This document shows, piece after piece, positions 14,845-30,536 of a stretch of DNA of 64,000 nt. The notes beneath the pieces are model-generated. The model saw only the letters and a list, made by a program, of their open reading frames with translations. It ran no database searches and was not told the origin of the DNA. The DNA lies in the NCBI GenBank assembly GCA_030770545.1, contig CM061100.1, positions 937,501 to 1,001,500 on the forward strand. Direction: 5' to 3'. Origin of the DNA: Macropodus opercularis (lineage: Eukaryota > Chordata > Actinopteri > Anabantiformes > Osphronemidae). Each line of letters begins with the position of its first letter. Positions within the stretch are counted from its first letter, which is position 1. A program made the translations under genes and the position numbers.

Positions 14845-16386
14845 GTCTGTGAAGGTTCTCATTCATCCAGGTCAAGTTGTCTGAAGGTTGAGTCATGGCA
14901 ACTGGATTCTTCTAGTTAGTGGAAACGTTTCCCATCTATCCAGGTGGCTTCTTCAGTCTGTGGGAAGACCACTAATTTATCCTCCAGTTGGGTTTCACTT
15001 AACACCTGTGAAGAATGGGTTCGTTATGCTAACAGAGGGGGTGTGAGGGTAGTGAGTAGGTGTGACTCCTCAACTACCGTGACTCCTCCTCCAACCATTA
15101 CAGGGTCGTTAAGTGTCTCCTTTGTGGGGGACGTGTGAAGTGGCCTTGATCTTCCTGGGCATAGTTGAAAGGGCAGCAGGTAGATGGAGACAAATTGTGT
15201 CTGAGGCCCCCACCTCTGTTGAGAGAGGGGCTGTTTACCTGGACATGTACGGCTTCTCTGACGCCTCGTTCAAACCACCTGTCTTCTCTGTCCATGTGAA
15301 CGTTATTGTCTTCAAATGAGTGGCCTTTGTCTTTTACGTGGAGATACACGGCAGATACTGGTCCTGACGTGTTGTTCCTCCTATGCTGGTTCATCCTCTT
15401 GTGTAATGGCTGTTTGGTTTCACCAATGTATAGTTCCGAGCACTCTTCACTGCATTGAACTGCATATACTATGTTGCTCCTCTTATGTTTTGGTGTCGGG
15501 TCCTTTGGATGCACAAGCTTCTGTCTGAGGGTGTTGGTGGGTTTGAAGTAGACGTATGTTGTAGTTTCTAAAGATCCTTTTAAGCTTTTCAGAAACTCTG
15601 GCCATGTAAGGAATGAGCAGATTCTTCCGTTGGCTCTGGGTGTCAGGCTGTTCTGTTGTCCTTGTTCTGGGACGTGACGCAGCCTTGTTGAAGGCCCATC
15701 TGGGATAGCCACAGGTCCTGAGAGGTGTCCTTAGATGCATGTTTTCCTTCTTCTTGGCTACAGTGGAAGTGGGAATGTTCTCCGCTCTGTGGTTCAGAGT
15801 CCTGATGACTCCTAGTTTGTGCTGCAGGGGGTGATGAGAGTCAAACAGAAGATATTGGTCTGTGTGGGTGGGTTTCCTGTAGATTTCTATTTCCAAGCCG
15901 CCGTCATTCCCTCTGATGACTGCGCAGTCCAGAAAGGCCAGTCTGTTGTTTTTGGTGTCTTCTCTGGTGAACCTGATGTTGCTGTCCACTGTATTTATGT
16001 GGTCTGTGAAAGTCTGTACCTCCTGGATCTTGATCTTCACCCAGGTGTCATCCACATATCTGAACCAATGGGTTGGGGCTGTTCCTGAGAAAGAGTCGAG
16101 AGCTTTCTTCTCCACTTCTTCCATATATAGGTTGGCCACAATAGGTGACACGGGAGAGCCCATAGCGCCATGCCTCTGTCTGTAGAAGTCCCCTCTATAG
16201 CTGAAATATGTGGTGTTAAGGCATAAGTCCAGGAGTGCACATATCTGACCTGGGTTGAGGTTGCTTCTGGTGCTGAGGGTGCTGTCCTCTTCCAGTCTTT
16301 TCCTAACAGCTGTTAGAGCATCGCTGGTGGGGATGCTGGTGAAGAGTGATGTAACATCAAAGGAAACCATGGTTTCATCCAATTCC
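14845..16386 (-). mobile_element. 5'-truncated Penelope-like retroelement
   Basis: This is a 1,542-bp insertion on the minus strand. It carries the C-terminal two thirds of a Penelope-like polyprotein: reverse transcriptase palm and thumb, then a GIY-YIG endonuclease. After these comes a 3' tail that ends, on the plus strand, in a GAAGGTTCTCATTCATCCAGG-type block familiar from fish Penelope elements. The 5' edge cuts into the RT just upstream of SFDVTSLFTSIP, so the copy is dead on arrival. A 12-bp target-site duplication brackets it exactly. Penelope elements are telomerase-related retroelements distinct from LINEs and LTR elements. The subfamily (Neptune or Poseidon type) was not determined. 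Confidence 0.88.
15098..16386 (-). pseudogene. Penelope RT-GIY-YIG polyprotein fragment, frameshifted
   Basis: The upstream frame (15,483-16,386) holds RT motifs: SFDVTSLFTSIP (finger/palm), GAMGSPVSPIVANLYME, and the catalytic YVDD box in WFRYVDDTW. It then reads the linker VSEKLKRIFRNYNI. Homology then jumps to a different frame, which continues with YFKPTNTLRQKLVHPKD and the GIY-YIG nuclease core (NIVYAVQC...ELYIGET) to a stop at 15,098. One frameshift near 15,550-15,560 therefore separates the RT from the nuclease. With the missing N terminus, this leaves no complete enzyme. The otherwise open frames over more than 1 kb suggest a fairly young copy. Confidence 0.85.
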
Positions 16387-16398
16387 AATCATAAGTAT
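16387..16398. repeat. Target-site duplication, right copy
   Basis: This is an exact copy of the 12-mer AATCATAAGTAT found at 14,833-14,844. It marks the truncated 5' border of the Penelope-like element. Confidence 0.8.
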
Positions 16399-17300
16399 AT
16401 GGAGCCGAGCGTCTCTTCTTCTTGCTCATTGTTCCTCCTTTGGCTTTGGTTTGAGGAGGTCAACGTGCTGGAGGCGAAGTTAATGAAAGCTAACGTGTGA
16501 GACGGGGGAGATGTTTATCAGCGTCTGGTCGCCTTCGGGCTAATGAAGTCAGCAGAGCTTCACTGGTTCCTGTGAGAAACCAGGGAACAGTGGAAACAAG
16601 CGCTCAGATAAGACTCAGACTTCAACCGTGACGCCGAGCTGAAGCTGAAGCTTCGGACAAGAGAGAGAAAGCGAGAGAGAATGTTTTATGCTGTATGTGA
16701 GGCTCTTTGTGTTTCTCCCCTTCGAAAGCTATGACACGAATCCACTGCTCCACCGGAAAAAAAGAAGCAACTTTGAAGAAATAAAATCAAATTAAACATT
16801 TTTCAAAGAACATTCTCAGAAATCAGGGTTTCTCCGCGAAACTGCTCTGGACTTGACTTAAACTGCAGAAACCTGATTTATACATTGTTCGAAAGTGAGT
16901 GAACATTAAATCCGGTTCAGACTCACTTAGTTTCCCCTGACTCTTCCCAGTTAAACGCTGTTTCTGCCTCACTGAGCCTCGGCTCCGGAAACGGACGTGA
17001 CTGGAATAAGAAGGTGACGCATCCGTTTGCACCTGCAGAAAAGATAACGTCACAAATGAGTTTGTACATGTTCCCTTTAAAACCCATGATCATCTCAGTG
17101 TTCAGTGAATATTATAATTCCATCTTTAAGTAGTAATTTTGCTCATCGTGTGCTTTAGAACAAACAAACATCCCACAGAGGCTCGTCGTGACGTCACGGA
17201 TCCTCGGAAAGTCCGCGCGTCTCACGGTCTGTGTGGAAAAGTCCAGTTTCCTCCGTTAATTAGGGCCATGAATAAACCATCACTGCGCCCGGAGGCCGCC
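16399..17300. other. Gene-free stretch before stc1
   Basis: No coding feature is recognised. The last 150 bp become GC-richer and contain TGACGTCACGG near 17,190, which includes a full CRE-like TGACGTCA. This could be a distal stc1 promoter element. Confidence 0.45.
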
Positions 17301-17304
17301 TCTG

Positions 17305-17344
17305 ATTGGACAGCACCGACCCTGCTGCTGTGTAGCTTTAAATA
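17305..17344 (+). promoter_or_regulatory. stc1: stc1 core promoter (inverted CCAAT and TATA-like box)
   Basis: An inverted CCAAT (ATTGG, 17,305-17,309) precedes a TATA-like TTTAAATA (17,337-17,344) by about 28 bp. The start codon is only 48 bp after the TATA-like box, so the 5' UTR should be about 20-25 nt. A focused TATA promoter suits a cell-type-restricted hormone gene. The assignment rests on spacing only. Confidence 0.55.
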
Positions 17345-17391
17345 CCAGCGGGAGAAGCTCGGGAACCAAACAGAACCAGAACCTTGCCATC

Positions 17392-18699
17392 ATGATCCCC
17401 GGGTCCGCTCTGCTCCTGCTCCTCGCCCTCAGCTCCGTCGCCTGCTTCCAGATGCCGCCGGAGGAGGCTGCTCCCCGCCGGGCCCGGTTCTCCGCCAACA
17501 GCCCCGGTGAGTCCAGTTCTGTTCATCCAGCAGCCCGTGAACAGAACCGTGCAGATTGTGGGCAGGTTCAGTGGGTCGTGCTGAACATTGAACAAGCAGG
17601 ATGAAGTTAAATTAGTGACGTAGACACCTGGTTCGTTCAAAGTTCTGATCCATAAGGTCCAGTCCAACAGTAAAGCGTCTGTGATTCTTCTTCTTCACCG
17701 TGTGACGTGCTGCTCTGCAGGTGACGTGGCCAGGTGTCTGAGCGGCGCCGTGGCCGTGGGCTGCGAGTTCTTCTCCTGTCTGGAGAACTCGACCTGCGAC
17801 ACCGACGGGATGCACGAGATCTGCGAGCTCTTCCTGCACTCGGCCGCCTCCTTCAACACGGAGGTGGGTGCGTTGGTGGCCGCCTGCACGCGGCCCGTCC
17901 AGCTCGTTGACCGTGTGCGTGTGTGTGTCTGCAGGGTAAAACCTTCGTGAAGAAGACCCTGCACTGCATCTCCCAGAGCATCTCAGACAAGGTCGCCCAC
18001 ACCATCCGCCGCTGCAGCATCTTCCAGAGGATGATCGCTGAGGTGCGTCTCTCAGGTGTGTTCTGCTCACGCGCCTCTGCTCTCTCACCGACGCGTCTGT
18101 CTCCTCTAGGTCCAAGAGGAGTGTTACACCAAATTTGACATCTGCACCGTTGCTCGGACCAACCCTGACGCCATCGGAGAAGTGGTGCAGGTCCCGACCC
18201 ATTTCCCCAACAGGTCAGAACCGACACCTGTCTCACACACACATGCAAAGACAGAGAGTGAATGAATCACAAACACAGTCCAAGAGATGAAGGTGAGCAA
18301 CGAGAAGCAGGAAACACGGGACAAAGAATTAACCACAGAAAGATGGAGAAGCAAGGGATTTACAGAATATAAGAGTCCAGCGTGGGTCCATGTCCGAACC
18401 AGTCAGAACATAAACACCTCGCCTCCCCCAGGTACTACACTACGATGCTGCAGACCCTGCAGGCCTGCGACAAGGACACGGTGGCCGTGGTGAGGGACGG
18501 CCTGGTCGCCAGGCTGGGCCCGGACATGGAGACCTTCCTGCAGCTCGTCCAGAACCAGCCCTGCGCCGCCGACTCCGACGCCGCCGCCTACAGCGACCCC
18601 TCCAGCTGGAGGAACATGCCGGTGCTCAACATCCAGCCCGGATTCCGAGGCCGAGACCCGACCCACCTGTTCGCCAGGAAGAGGTCACTGGACGACTAA
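17392..18699 (+). CDS. stc1: Stanniocalcin-1 (fish type)
   Basis: This is the secreted homodimeric glycoprotein hormone made in the corpuscles of Stannius, which lowers calcium uptake and affects phosphate handling. Five exons fit: 17392-17506, 17721-17863, 17935-18042, 18110-18213 and 18432-18699, giving 245 aa. Residues 1 to about 18 form a hydrophobic signal peptide. PRRARF gives the basic propeptide cleavage site seen in fish STC. CLENSTCDTDGMHEIC carries the invariant N-glycosylation site (NST) and cysteines, and RRCSIFQRMIAEVQEECY is the family core. The tail GRDPTHLFARKRS matches fish STC1 and not STC2. Teleosts have a second STC1 paralogue, so the symbol could be stc1l/stc1a in some nomenclatures. 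It lies tail to tail with fgfr4. Confidence 0.95.
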
Positions 18700-18925
18700 T
18701 GGCGACCACGCAGCCTGTTACTGCTGTTACTGTTTAGGGCGACTGCTCCATCAACCGACTACCTGATGTCGCACACGAGCTGCGAAACATCCGAGAAGCC
18801 CCGAACTCATTATAAGTATTTATTGTGTTGAAGCGGTTAATTTATGAGGCTGTTGATTGTGATTTTGAAGACGGACCGTGGCGTCGCTGGCTTCACGCTG
18901 GTCGTGGAGCTCCTCGTGTGTTAGA

Positions 18926-18931
18926 AATAAA
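18926..18931 (+). terminator. stc1: Polyadenylation signal of stc1
   Basis: An exact AATAAA lies about 227 bases after the stc1 stop, giving a short 3' UTR. Confidence 0.7.
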
Positions 18932-19150
18932 CCCTGGCATGATCATATGACTTTTGGTTTTTCTGGGTGACATGTGACAGACAAAAACATCAACTCATTA
19001 GTTAAAAAAAAAATTCTGTAGTGAATGTTAAAAATACTCTAATACTGCCAAACCGGTAGAGGGCGACAAAGACAACACAACAAACGCCACCATTCTGGTC
19101 ACTGTGGGAAACGGCGACAGTTAATCACAGCACATCAAGTGAAAAAGGCT

Positions 19151-19156
19151 TTTATT
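19151..19156 (-). terminator. fgfr4: Candidate polyadenylation signal of fgfr4
   Basis: TTTATT on the plus strand is AATAAA on the minus strand, about 645 bases beyond the fgfr4 stop. It is the clearest signal between the two convergent genes. Confidence 0.4.
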
Positions 19157-19180
19157 GCTGTTCATCAACTAAACCACTTC

Positions 19181-19440
19181 AACTCAGTTCAGGTTATTTA
19201 CATAGTGTTGATTCACAACAAAAGTCACATCAAGGCACTTTACAAAGACCTTCCAACAGCGAACAAATCCCACAAGAACTGAAAAGCAATTTCCTGATTA
19301 GATTACCTGATAAAATGTGACTAAATTTGAGTAGTGGAGAAGAAGAAAGAAGGCTCTAGCGGAACCAGACGTGGGCGACCTGCAGAAAAGCAGGGAAGCG
19401 AGAGGTGAGTCACACTGACGCCATGTTGCTGCAGGAGAAA
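19181..19440. repeat. Teleost interspersed repeat remnant in fgfr4 3' flank
   Basis: TCAGTTCAGGTTATTTACATAG, a GATTCACAACAAAAGTCA block, CAAGGCACTTTACAAAG and the later 'aaggctctagcggaaccagacgtgggcgacc' block appear in the same order as in a very common fish repeat. That repeat typically reads 'ttcaactttatttatatagcgcc...' through 'tcgagcagaaccagactc'. The copy is diverged and non-coding. It probably lies within the fgfr4 3' UTR or just downstream of the stc1 3' end. The family was recognised from memory only. Confidence 0.6.
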
Positions 19441-19800
19441 CGGGTACAAAGCAAACACGCACAAATAAATTAGCCAATGAAGATGTCGGGAAAAGACCAG
19501 AACTGGATCATATGTGCCTGAGCTCAGGTGTCTCCACGTGTCTGATCCTTCTCTCCAGACCTGACGTCTGCATCACCTCATATTAGTTTTTATCTACAGT
19601 ATTCACACGGAGCGTGATGCCCCGTCACCAGTGGGATGGGGTGTGTCACAGTGTTAACGCTGCTTCCTGAGGCCTGAATGAAGAGTCGCGGTCCAGCTCA
19701 GTGCAGCTGTTTACATCAGGGTCCAGCGAGTCCCTGACTCCTGACGCCACCGCTCTGTGGTGAGGAGGATGAAGCAAAAGAGCTGGAAGCTCCGGGACGC

Positions 19801-24019
<4,219 letters not shown>

Positions 24020-25286
24020 CCAGCCTGGGAACACACAGCACAGAAACACGCCACACATTAGCTGCGAACACCACCCAGCTTCACCCAGTTTCTCCTCGAA
24101 GGCGAAGACGAGCTTATCCATAAAGCAGAGAAGAGATTCACACATTAGCTTGAGCAAACATGGGCAGAACCATTTGCTGCATCAGCGTCAAGGTGTGAAA
24201 CAGCTCACACGTCCACGTCTTCAAATATCTGGCTCCTTCTGCCCACAGTCCAACGACAATAGAGCGATAAGGTATAATCCAAGGAGCGATCACCTGAGAC
24301 CAGAGCACACACAAGGTCCAACCTCCTCAACCTCCGTTTCTGGGCTCTCCTGAGGCCAGTGACGCACATCAGACGTGCGACCACAGGAGGCTCCACAGAT
24401 GAACAGCAGACACCATGCGATTATTAAAAATCTCAAGAAGGAAGTGTCCCACCTTTGATGTGGCAGCGAAGGCGGCAGGACGCTCAGACAGAAGAGGCCC
24501 AGCGGCGGATCCACCTCATCCGAGGCGGCTGCAGGCTGGAAACCTCTCCCTCCCACGCGTCCAGCATGGACAGAACCCTGCCTGTGTGCCGCCAGGAAGC
24601 GATGGCTGGAGATAAACTGTGCAGCTCCTTCAACCTCTACACACAGCGAGCTGTTGTGCTGTTCAGCTGATCCCAGATCCGTTGAGCTGGACTCGTGTGT
24701 CAGCACCGTTCCAGCGTCCAACCGTCCTCTGCTGTGTTTTATAAGCCTGCAGGCCCCAGTGTTGACGCTCAGCGGCTCTGTGCTCGTTGTACGGTTTGTT
24801 TATCCTGTTGACTCCGTCTGTCGCCTGCCTCCACCCTCCGCTCAGCTTCCCCTGCTGAGGCCCTCACCCACACACCAGATTCTGCAGCTGGATGACGAGC
24901 ATTTGAATCGCATACCAGCTGCTGATGCAGACCGGTCCGAGCTGGACAACAACATCTGGCCAAGCAGGAGACCCAGCGTGTTTGACTCCATTTTGGTCGG
25001 AGCATGAGGCTGAGTCAGGCTCCTCTCACACACATGTCACATAGTCGAGCAGCAACAGCCGAGACGGTTTGACACAGAACCTGAGCTGCTGCTTCACATT
25101 ACTGACATGTTTAAGTGACAGGAGGATGAAGCCAACATCTGGATGAGCTGCTGTATCTGCTTCATGACGTCACCGAGCCGCAGCACTGCTTCACGTTATT
25201 GACATAAACCAGTACATGCGCAGAAGTTTTGCCTTTGTGTTCTTGTTAGTAGCCCAGTATTCTAAAGCGCCTTAACATGAACTTAC

Positions 25287-25500
25287 CTCAGAACAACTGC
25301 AGACGAAACGCGTTTCAGCTTCGGCCTTCGCGGAACAAAGACGGAGACTCGGGAGCTCTGCGGCGCTTCTGCCTGTTGGACGCAGCAGCTGGGAACGAAC
25401 CGCGAACCGGGCCCCACCGACGAGCTCAGGTCCAGAGTTAAATCCCAGAAGTGACCCGGCTGCAGCTGCGGCGCAGACTGAGCAGCTTGGCTCGTGCCAT
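25287..25500 (-). promoter_or_regulatory. fgfr4: Candidate fgfr4 non-coding first exon and CpG-rich promoter
   Basis: On the minus strand a consensus donor (GTAAGT) follows an exon ending at 25,287. An acceptor (TTCCCAG) precedes the start-codon exon at 24,024. The sequence from about 25,300 to 25,520 is GC- and CpG-rich, unlike its surroundings. An untranslated exon 1 followed by an intron is the usual FGFR layout. The exon's 5' end is not visible, and the link is inferred from orientation and splice consensus. Confidence 0.45.
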
Positions 25501-25519
25501 AACCTTTACGCGCGGCGCG

Positions 25520-28500
25520 TCATTAAACGGGCTCGTTCAGGAGACGCCTGCGTGATTCACGGTCGCTAACTCGCCTCAACACCTTCCACAGAAACGTCGG
25601 CGTCTTGTCCAACTCAAGTCAGTCCCCGGAGGAGAAACGCCTTCAGTGGGAGTTTCCTCCAACGCTCCATTAACCCACCAGCGCCTCGTGGAGCAGGAGG
25701 AGAACAGGCTTCCTCTGCTGGAAATTCCTGCGGTGCGCAGCCAGGCCACGATCTGAGGAGCCGAGCGAAGCACTTGCTTTTATTTGGTCTCACGATTAGA
25801 AAAAGAACGTTAGACCAGAAGCAACAGACTGTGTTTGGTGTAAGGTTGTGTTTTATCACATCCATCTAAAGCACACAAACACCCAGCAAGGCCAGCGGCT
25901 TTATGTAGAAAGAGTCAATTAATCTTACTGCGTAAATATTATCTCCACTTAGTTCTGATAGTTGGGGTCTGAAGTTCTGATGCGGTTCTGAATATTAACA
26001 GACACGTTTCAGCAGCGTGTTCGTGCTTAGTGGTGGCCTGATTCCTGCTGCACAGGGAGGCCGTCAGACCAAACAGTTGACCAGAACCACTGAACCAAGT
26101 CATTCATCCTGACATTTTACACTTGTCAGTATTTCGTCACGCGTCGCTCCAAGGTCATCTTCACGTTCACCCTGCTCATCGTTTCTTCTCCACCGCTGTC
26201 CTATAATCTCTGGAGGGAAGCTCCAGCTGTTTGTCGGGCGTCAGCTGGAGGCTGCGTGGGTTTGTGATGTGTGTGAACAAAGCCCGAGTGTGTGCGTAGC
26301 CGAGCCGAGCACAGAGCGAGCGTTGTGCGATGCTTTGTAGTGAACAGACTGTCTGTCGCCCAGATCACTGCAGCAACACACGTCTCAGCTGTTACGCTCC
26401 CACGAACCATGAGTCACGGCGACAGCGTGGACCAGCCACCAACACAACCTCTTGAGCTGTCAGGAGTTCGTTGCTCCTTCTTTGAGCAGGTGCAGGAGCT
26501 TTTGCAGAAATGTGAAAGCAGTCAAATCCATTTCACGCAGCAGCTCCTGGTTCCGCAGGAACCAAACCCGCAGCCTAAAATGTTGATGTTCTCTTCTCCC
26601 AGTTTAACCAAAACTGCTTTTTCAGATCCCGTCTTGTTTTCATATTAAACAAAGTCTATCCCAGAAGTGACGGCCTGTCTGTTCCTTGAACCTCCTCACA
26701 TCTCTGGATGAAGGCTGAAAACTCATTCAAGAACCTCAGGGACCTGATTTGTCTCCCATCAGCCTCCTGACGGCGCCAACGCCAAATAACAGCGTAGTGA
26801 GGCAGACGCATCTGGCTCTACCCAGACGAGGTATTTGTTCAATGTATTTCCGTGGTGGAGCTGACACCAGTTGGCCTGAAAAGCTCTGGGATCCGTTCTC
26901 ACTGCAGAGGAGCATCCGTGTAACGTGGACTCACTGTTTTGGATGTTCCGCACAAAAGCAGATGTCTCTGTTAGCGGTCGAGCCAAAGCCCCAGCCCCGG
27001 CCCGGCGCTGACTACTGACCCTGCGAAGCCACAAAGTCAGAGCAGTCTGGTTCCACCCAGACCTGGAGCCAGAGCCAAACCCTCAGCTCTGCACAGGCCG
27101 GAGCCAGGACATGCCAGGCCCATAAAAAAAGCCCGGTCCAAGTCGCCAAACTCAGCCTCGAGGCTTTTTCCTAACTCTGCAGCTTTCACCAAACACAGGT
27201 GCTGCTACGAAACGCTGCTGCCTCAGACGGAGAGAAGTTCACAGCCCACGAAGCAAAGTCTGTGGCATCATCTGAACGACTTTACTAGTGTCGCTGTGGG
27301 AGGCTGTTTACAGCCCAGAGCGCTTCTTCAGCCTTTTTAATCTTCATCCACAAGACCAGAGGTTAAAGGTCAACTTTTGAACATACACGTGAGCCTGATG
27401 ATCATGTGACTTCCAGTGCTTGTTCGTGGTTAGCGGAGAAGCGAAGCCTTTCGCCGCGTGGCCTCTGCTGCAGCGTAGCAGATAAGAGAGCTCTTCTGAG
27501 GAAAAGTGTGTCATTCCAGCAGGACGCTCAAGCTGCCCTCTAATGACAGAGTCCGCGTTCAGGGCCGGCCGCTGTGCTGACAGATCTGATCGCTCCCTGT
27601 GTGGTCTTCGCTGGCTCCAACTCACTAGTGCACACGTGTGCGCGTGCAAGCGCACGTTTGCGTGTCTGAGTGTGCGGTTCCTTCGAGGAGCTCGGACGAG
27701 AGCATCCTCTGTGAAGTCACGGTCGCTGCCGCCACAGGGAGACTGTTGAAGAGCTGCTCTGAGGTTTTGTGGTCCTGGGTGGGACCGAGACGCAAACGTT
27801 TTCATCCTGGATTCAGAGTGGAGCTGGAAGGACACCAGCAGGACTAACAATAAAAAGATGAAAGCTTGTTGTTTCTAGGTTTTAAGGGATGAAACTGCTG
27901 CATCTAAGCTGTTTACTGAGGCGGTGGTTTCATTCACGGTCGTTTATATTCCACCTTTAAAGGCGTCTAATAGAGAAGATGTTTCAAAAATGGCGGTAGA
28001 AGCAACGTCGAGTTAAACAACCACAGCAGGGAGGAGGTGTCCGAGAGGGAGAGCAGACGCACCACAAACTCAGGAATGTGGACTTTACACGGGCAGCTTT
28101 ATTTGGCCTGAAGCGAGCGTTCGCCTCACGGAGCTCAGGAGCAACACACACACAGTAAACCAACATTTAATATTTGAGGCTGCTGCCAGACGGTTCGGGC
28201 TGATAACTGTTAGAATCAACAGTATTAGAAGCGAAGGTTTCAGGCAGATGTTCTGGTTCCGGTGACGTCAGCGGAACAGACCTGTCTCATGACTTTTAAG
28301 GCTGTTGTCATCAGAGCTGCAGATTGAACAGCTGACAATGTGGTGATAGCCGGAGTTTACAGGGGCACCCTGAACGCATCATCACTCCAATCTGACCACT
28401 TCTCCCCCTCCAGCCTACACGAACACACCTGAGTCACATCAACCACAGTCTGTTCTGCAGCACGTTCCACACGGGCCCGTGCTCGTGCAGCACAGACCTG

Positions 28501-30130
28501 CTCCTCAGGTCCCATCAGTGGGTTCTGCTTTTAGCTCAGCTTAGTTTGGCCTTTTCCACCCAGGTTGTGTGTTTTGCTGGTTTTGAAACGACCCTGTCCA
28601 GCAGAACAAACATCGCCTGAAGCAACCACTGTTCCTGGAATGAGCACCATCAGCCTGCAAGGTGTACAGAACCCAACCACTTCAACACAAACACTTCCAG
28701 CCCACACCAACGCGTTCGCTTCCTGCCTCTGAACCAAGAGGCCAGCGTTGCTCCCACCAGCTTCCTGTAACATACAGTGAGCAAACATGAGGCTGTTGGC
28801 TTTGGCCGCTGCCAGTCAGGCCATCGCTCAGCTGATGGCGAATATGACGGTAGGACAATCCAAGCTGAATGAAATGTCACCAGCGAGTTACAAAGGTCAG
28901 ATACCAGCTAGCAAACGTGTGTCCTTCAGGTCGTTCAGCAGCCACGAGCAGAGTGTGAGACAAGGAAAACAGCGCAGTGTTGGTCTGATGACATGGAGTC
29001 ACTTTAACCCTGGTGCAGCCTCCGAGGGGTCAAAATGAAAACAGGGGCTCAAAGCTCAAAACCACACAAGGGTTGGACAAAACAGCCGCAGACAGACGAT
29101 GAACCACAACACGCTTCATCTGGATGAACTTGTTCATCATAGACCCACGTGTTCATTGCTTGGATGTAACACCCACCAAGGCTGTTTGATCCTGGTGTGT
29201 TTGAGCTTTGACGCCTCCTAGTTATCAGTGGGGTCGTTTGACCCTCGAAGGCCCAGAGGGTTAAATGAACGAGGTCACACGGAAGTCCACTTACTGCCTC
29301 TTCACTATAAATACTGTGTTTCTTTACTTCGGTATTTTGTTTTGTTCACTCACAAACACCACAGGAGCATTTGCAGCACGTGGTCAAACTCTGCTGAACT
29401 CGCTCTGCATTTAGTAACGGCCTGTTGCCCCACTGCTGGACGGGCCTCGCAACCACAAACCACCAATCAAGCCCCTCCACCCCCAGCTTCGTTTCCTCAC
29501 GTCTGGGCAGATGGCGCAGAGCAGGAGCCGCTGACTCTCAGACGAAAGCTGTTCCTGTGTTTATACTTATGTGCAGCTAAATCAGTGTAGGAGATGAAGG
29601 TGGAGAGCTGAGGTCAGGTCTGGAGGATGTGTTGTGTCAGAGGAGACGCCAACACAACCAGCGTGGAAACGGTTGGATTAGTTCTATTAAACCCTAGACA
29701 GCTGCAAAAGCAGTCAGAGTACTAGGACCAGGGACTATTAACTATGAGGATATAATAAATTTAACATAAATACAAAAACCACACAGCGTCAAGTTCAGGT
29801 TCTGAAATGAGACCGAGACAGCAGCGCCCCCTGCCGGTGAATTAACGCACAACAGCTTGCAGCAGTTGAGCATCAGACCAAGACAGACGCAAAGATCAGC
29901 GCACTGAGCATATTTAGTTCTTACATGTTCATATACGACAGATGAGTTGTGGTAAAAACACTCTTTATAACGTTACAAAAAGCCGCACAGCACAGAGGAG
30001 ACGGATCAAGTTTAGCACCTCACAGGTTTCACATTTCACAGCAAAGGAAGCAACGTTCACCAAAACACACGCTTTGATGACCGGACGCGTATAAAAGCGA
30101 CACCACACGACTGCTCTTTACAAATAAATG
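25520..30130. other. Gene-free stretch between fgfr4 and kctd9
   Basis: No exon chain or recognised protein was found. Open frames up to 168 codons (27,344-27,850) are uncompelling: both strands are open there and no family motif appears. The 27,620-27,670 part has alternating purine-pyrimidine CACACGTGTGCGCGTGC, possibly prone to Z-DNA. A near-match to a CTCF motif (GCGCCCCCTGCCGG, one mismatch) is at 29,824. Confidence 0.5.
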
Positions 30131-30403
30131 TGCTTTGTTGGCTTTGTCAACGTTTGTCATGAAATATTAAGACCCCACCAGGACGAAGCGGTTTTGCAAA
30201 CGCCAGTGGCTCTTTGTTGGATGAAGCTCCATCCAACACACAGACACACACTGGAAGCTTATTTACATGATGCCAGGCTGATGAACTACATTCAGACGAC
30301 TTAAGAGTGAAGGTCGCTAAAAGCAGGTCGACGGAATCTGGATCAGAGTAAAACACAACATTCTGCGTTGAGTCAGAGACTCGTTTCAGTCCGATGCTTC
30401 TCG

Positions 30404-30409
30404 TTTATT
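30404..30409 (-). terminator. kctd9: Candidate polyadenylation signal of kctd9
   Basis: TTTATT on the plus strand (AATAAA on the minus) lies about 130 bases after the kctd9 stop codon. Confidence 0.5.
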
Positions 30410-30536
30410 TACAGGCAGCTGAACGCGTCTGATTAACAAACGCACACCGTGTCCGCTGGAGGCTCAGGCGTCCGTCGCGTGGACTCCACTGGGGGAAGAC
30501 GTTTTCGAGGTCTTGTTTCGGATGCGAGTGCTGTTT

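Noticed and set aside
27630..27665. Quasi-palindrome CGCGTGCAAGCGCACG
   Set aside because: Imperfect arms in an alternating purine-pyrimidine tract; this is explained by simple-sequence composition.
27344..27850. Minus-strand frame of 168 codons
   Set aside because: The longest anonymous frame in the gene-free gap, but plus-strand frames overlap it, composition is GC-driven and no domain is visible.
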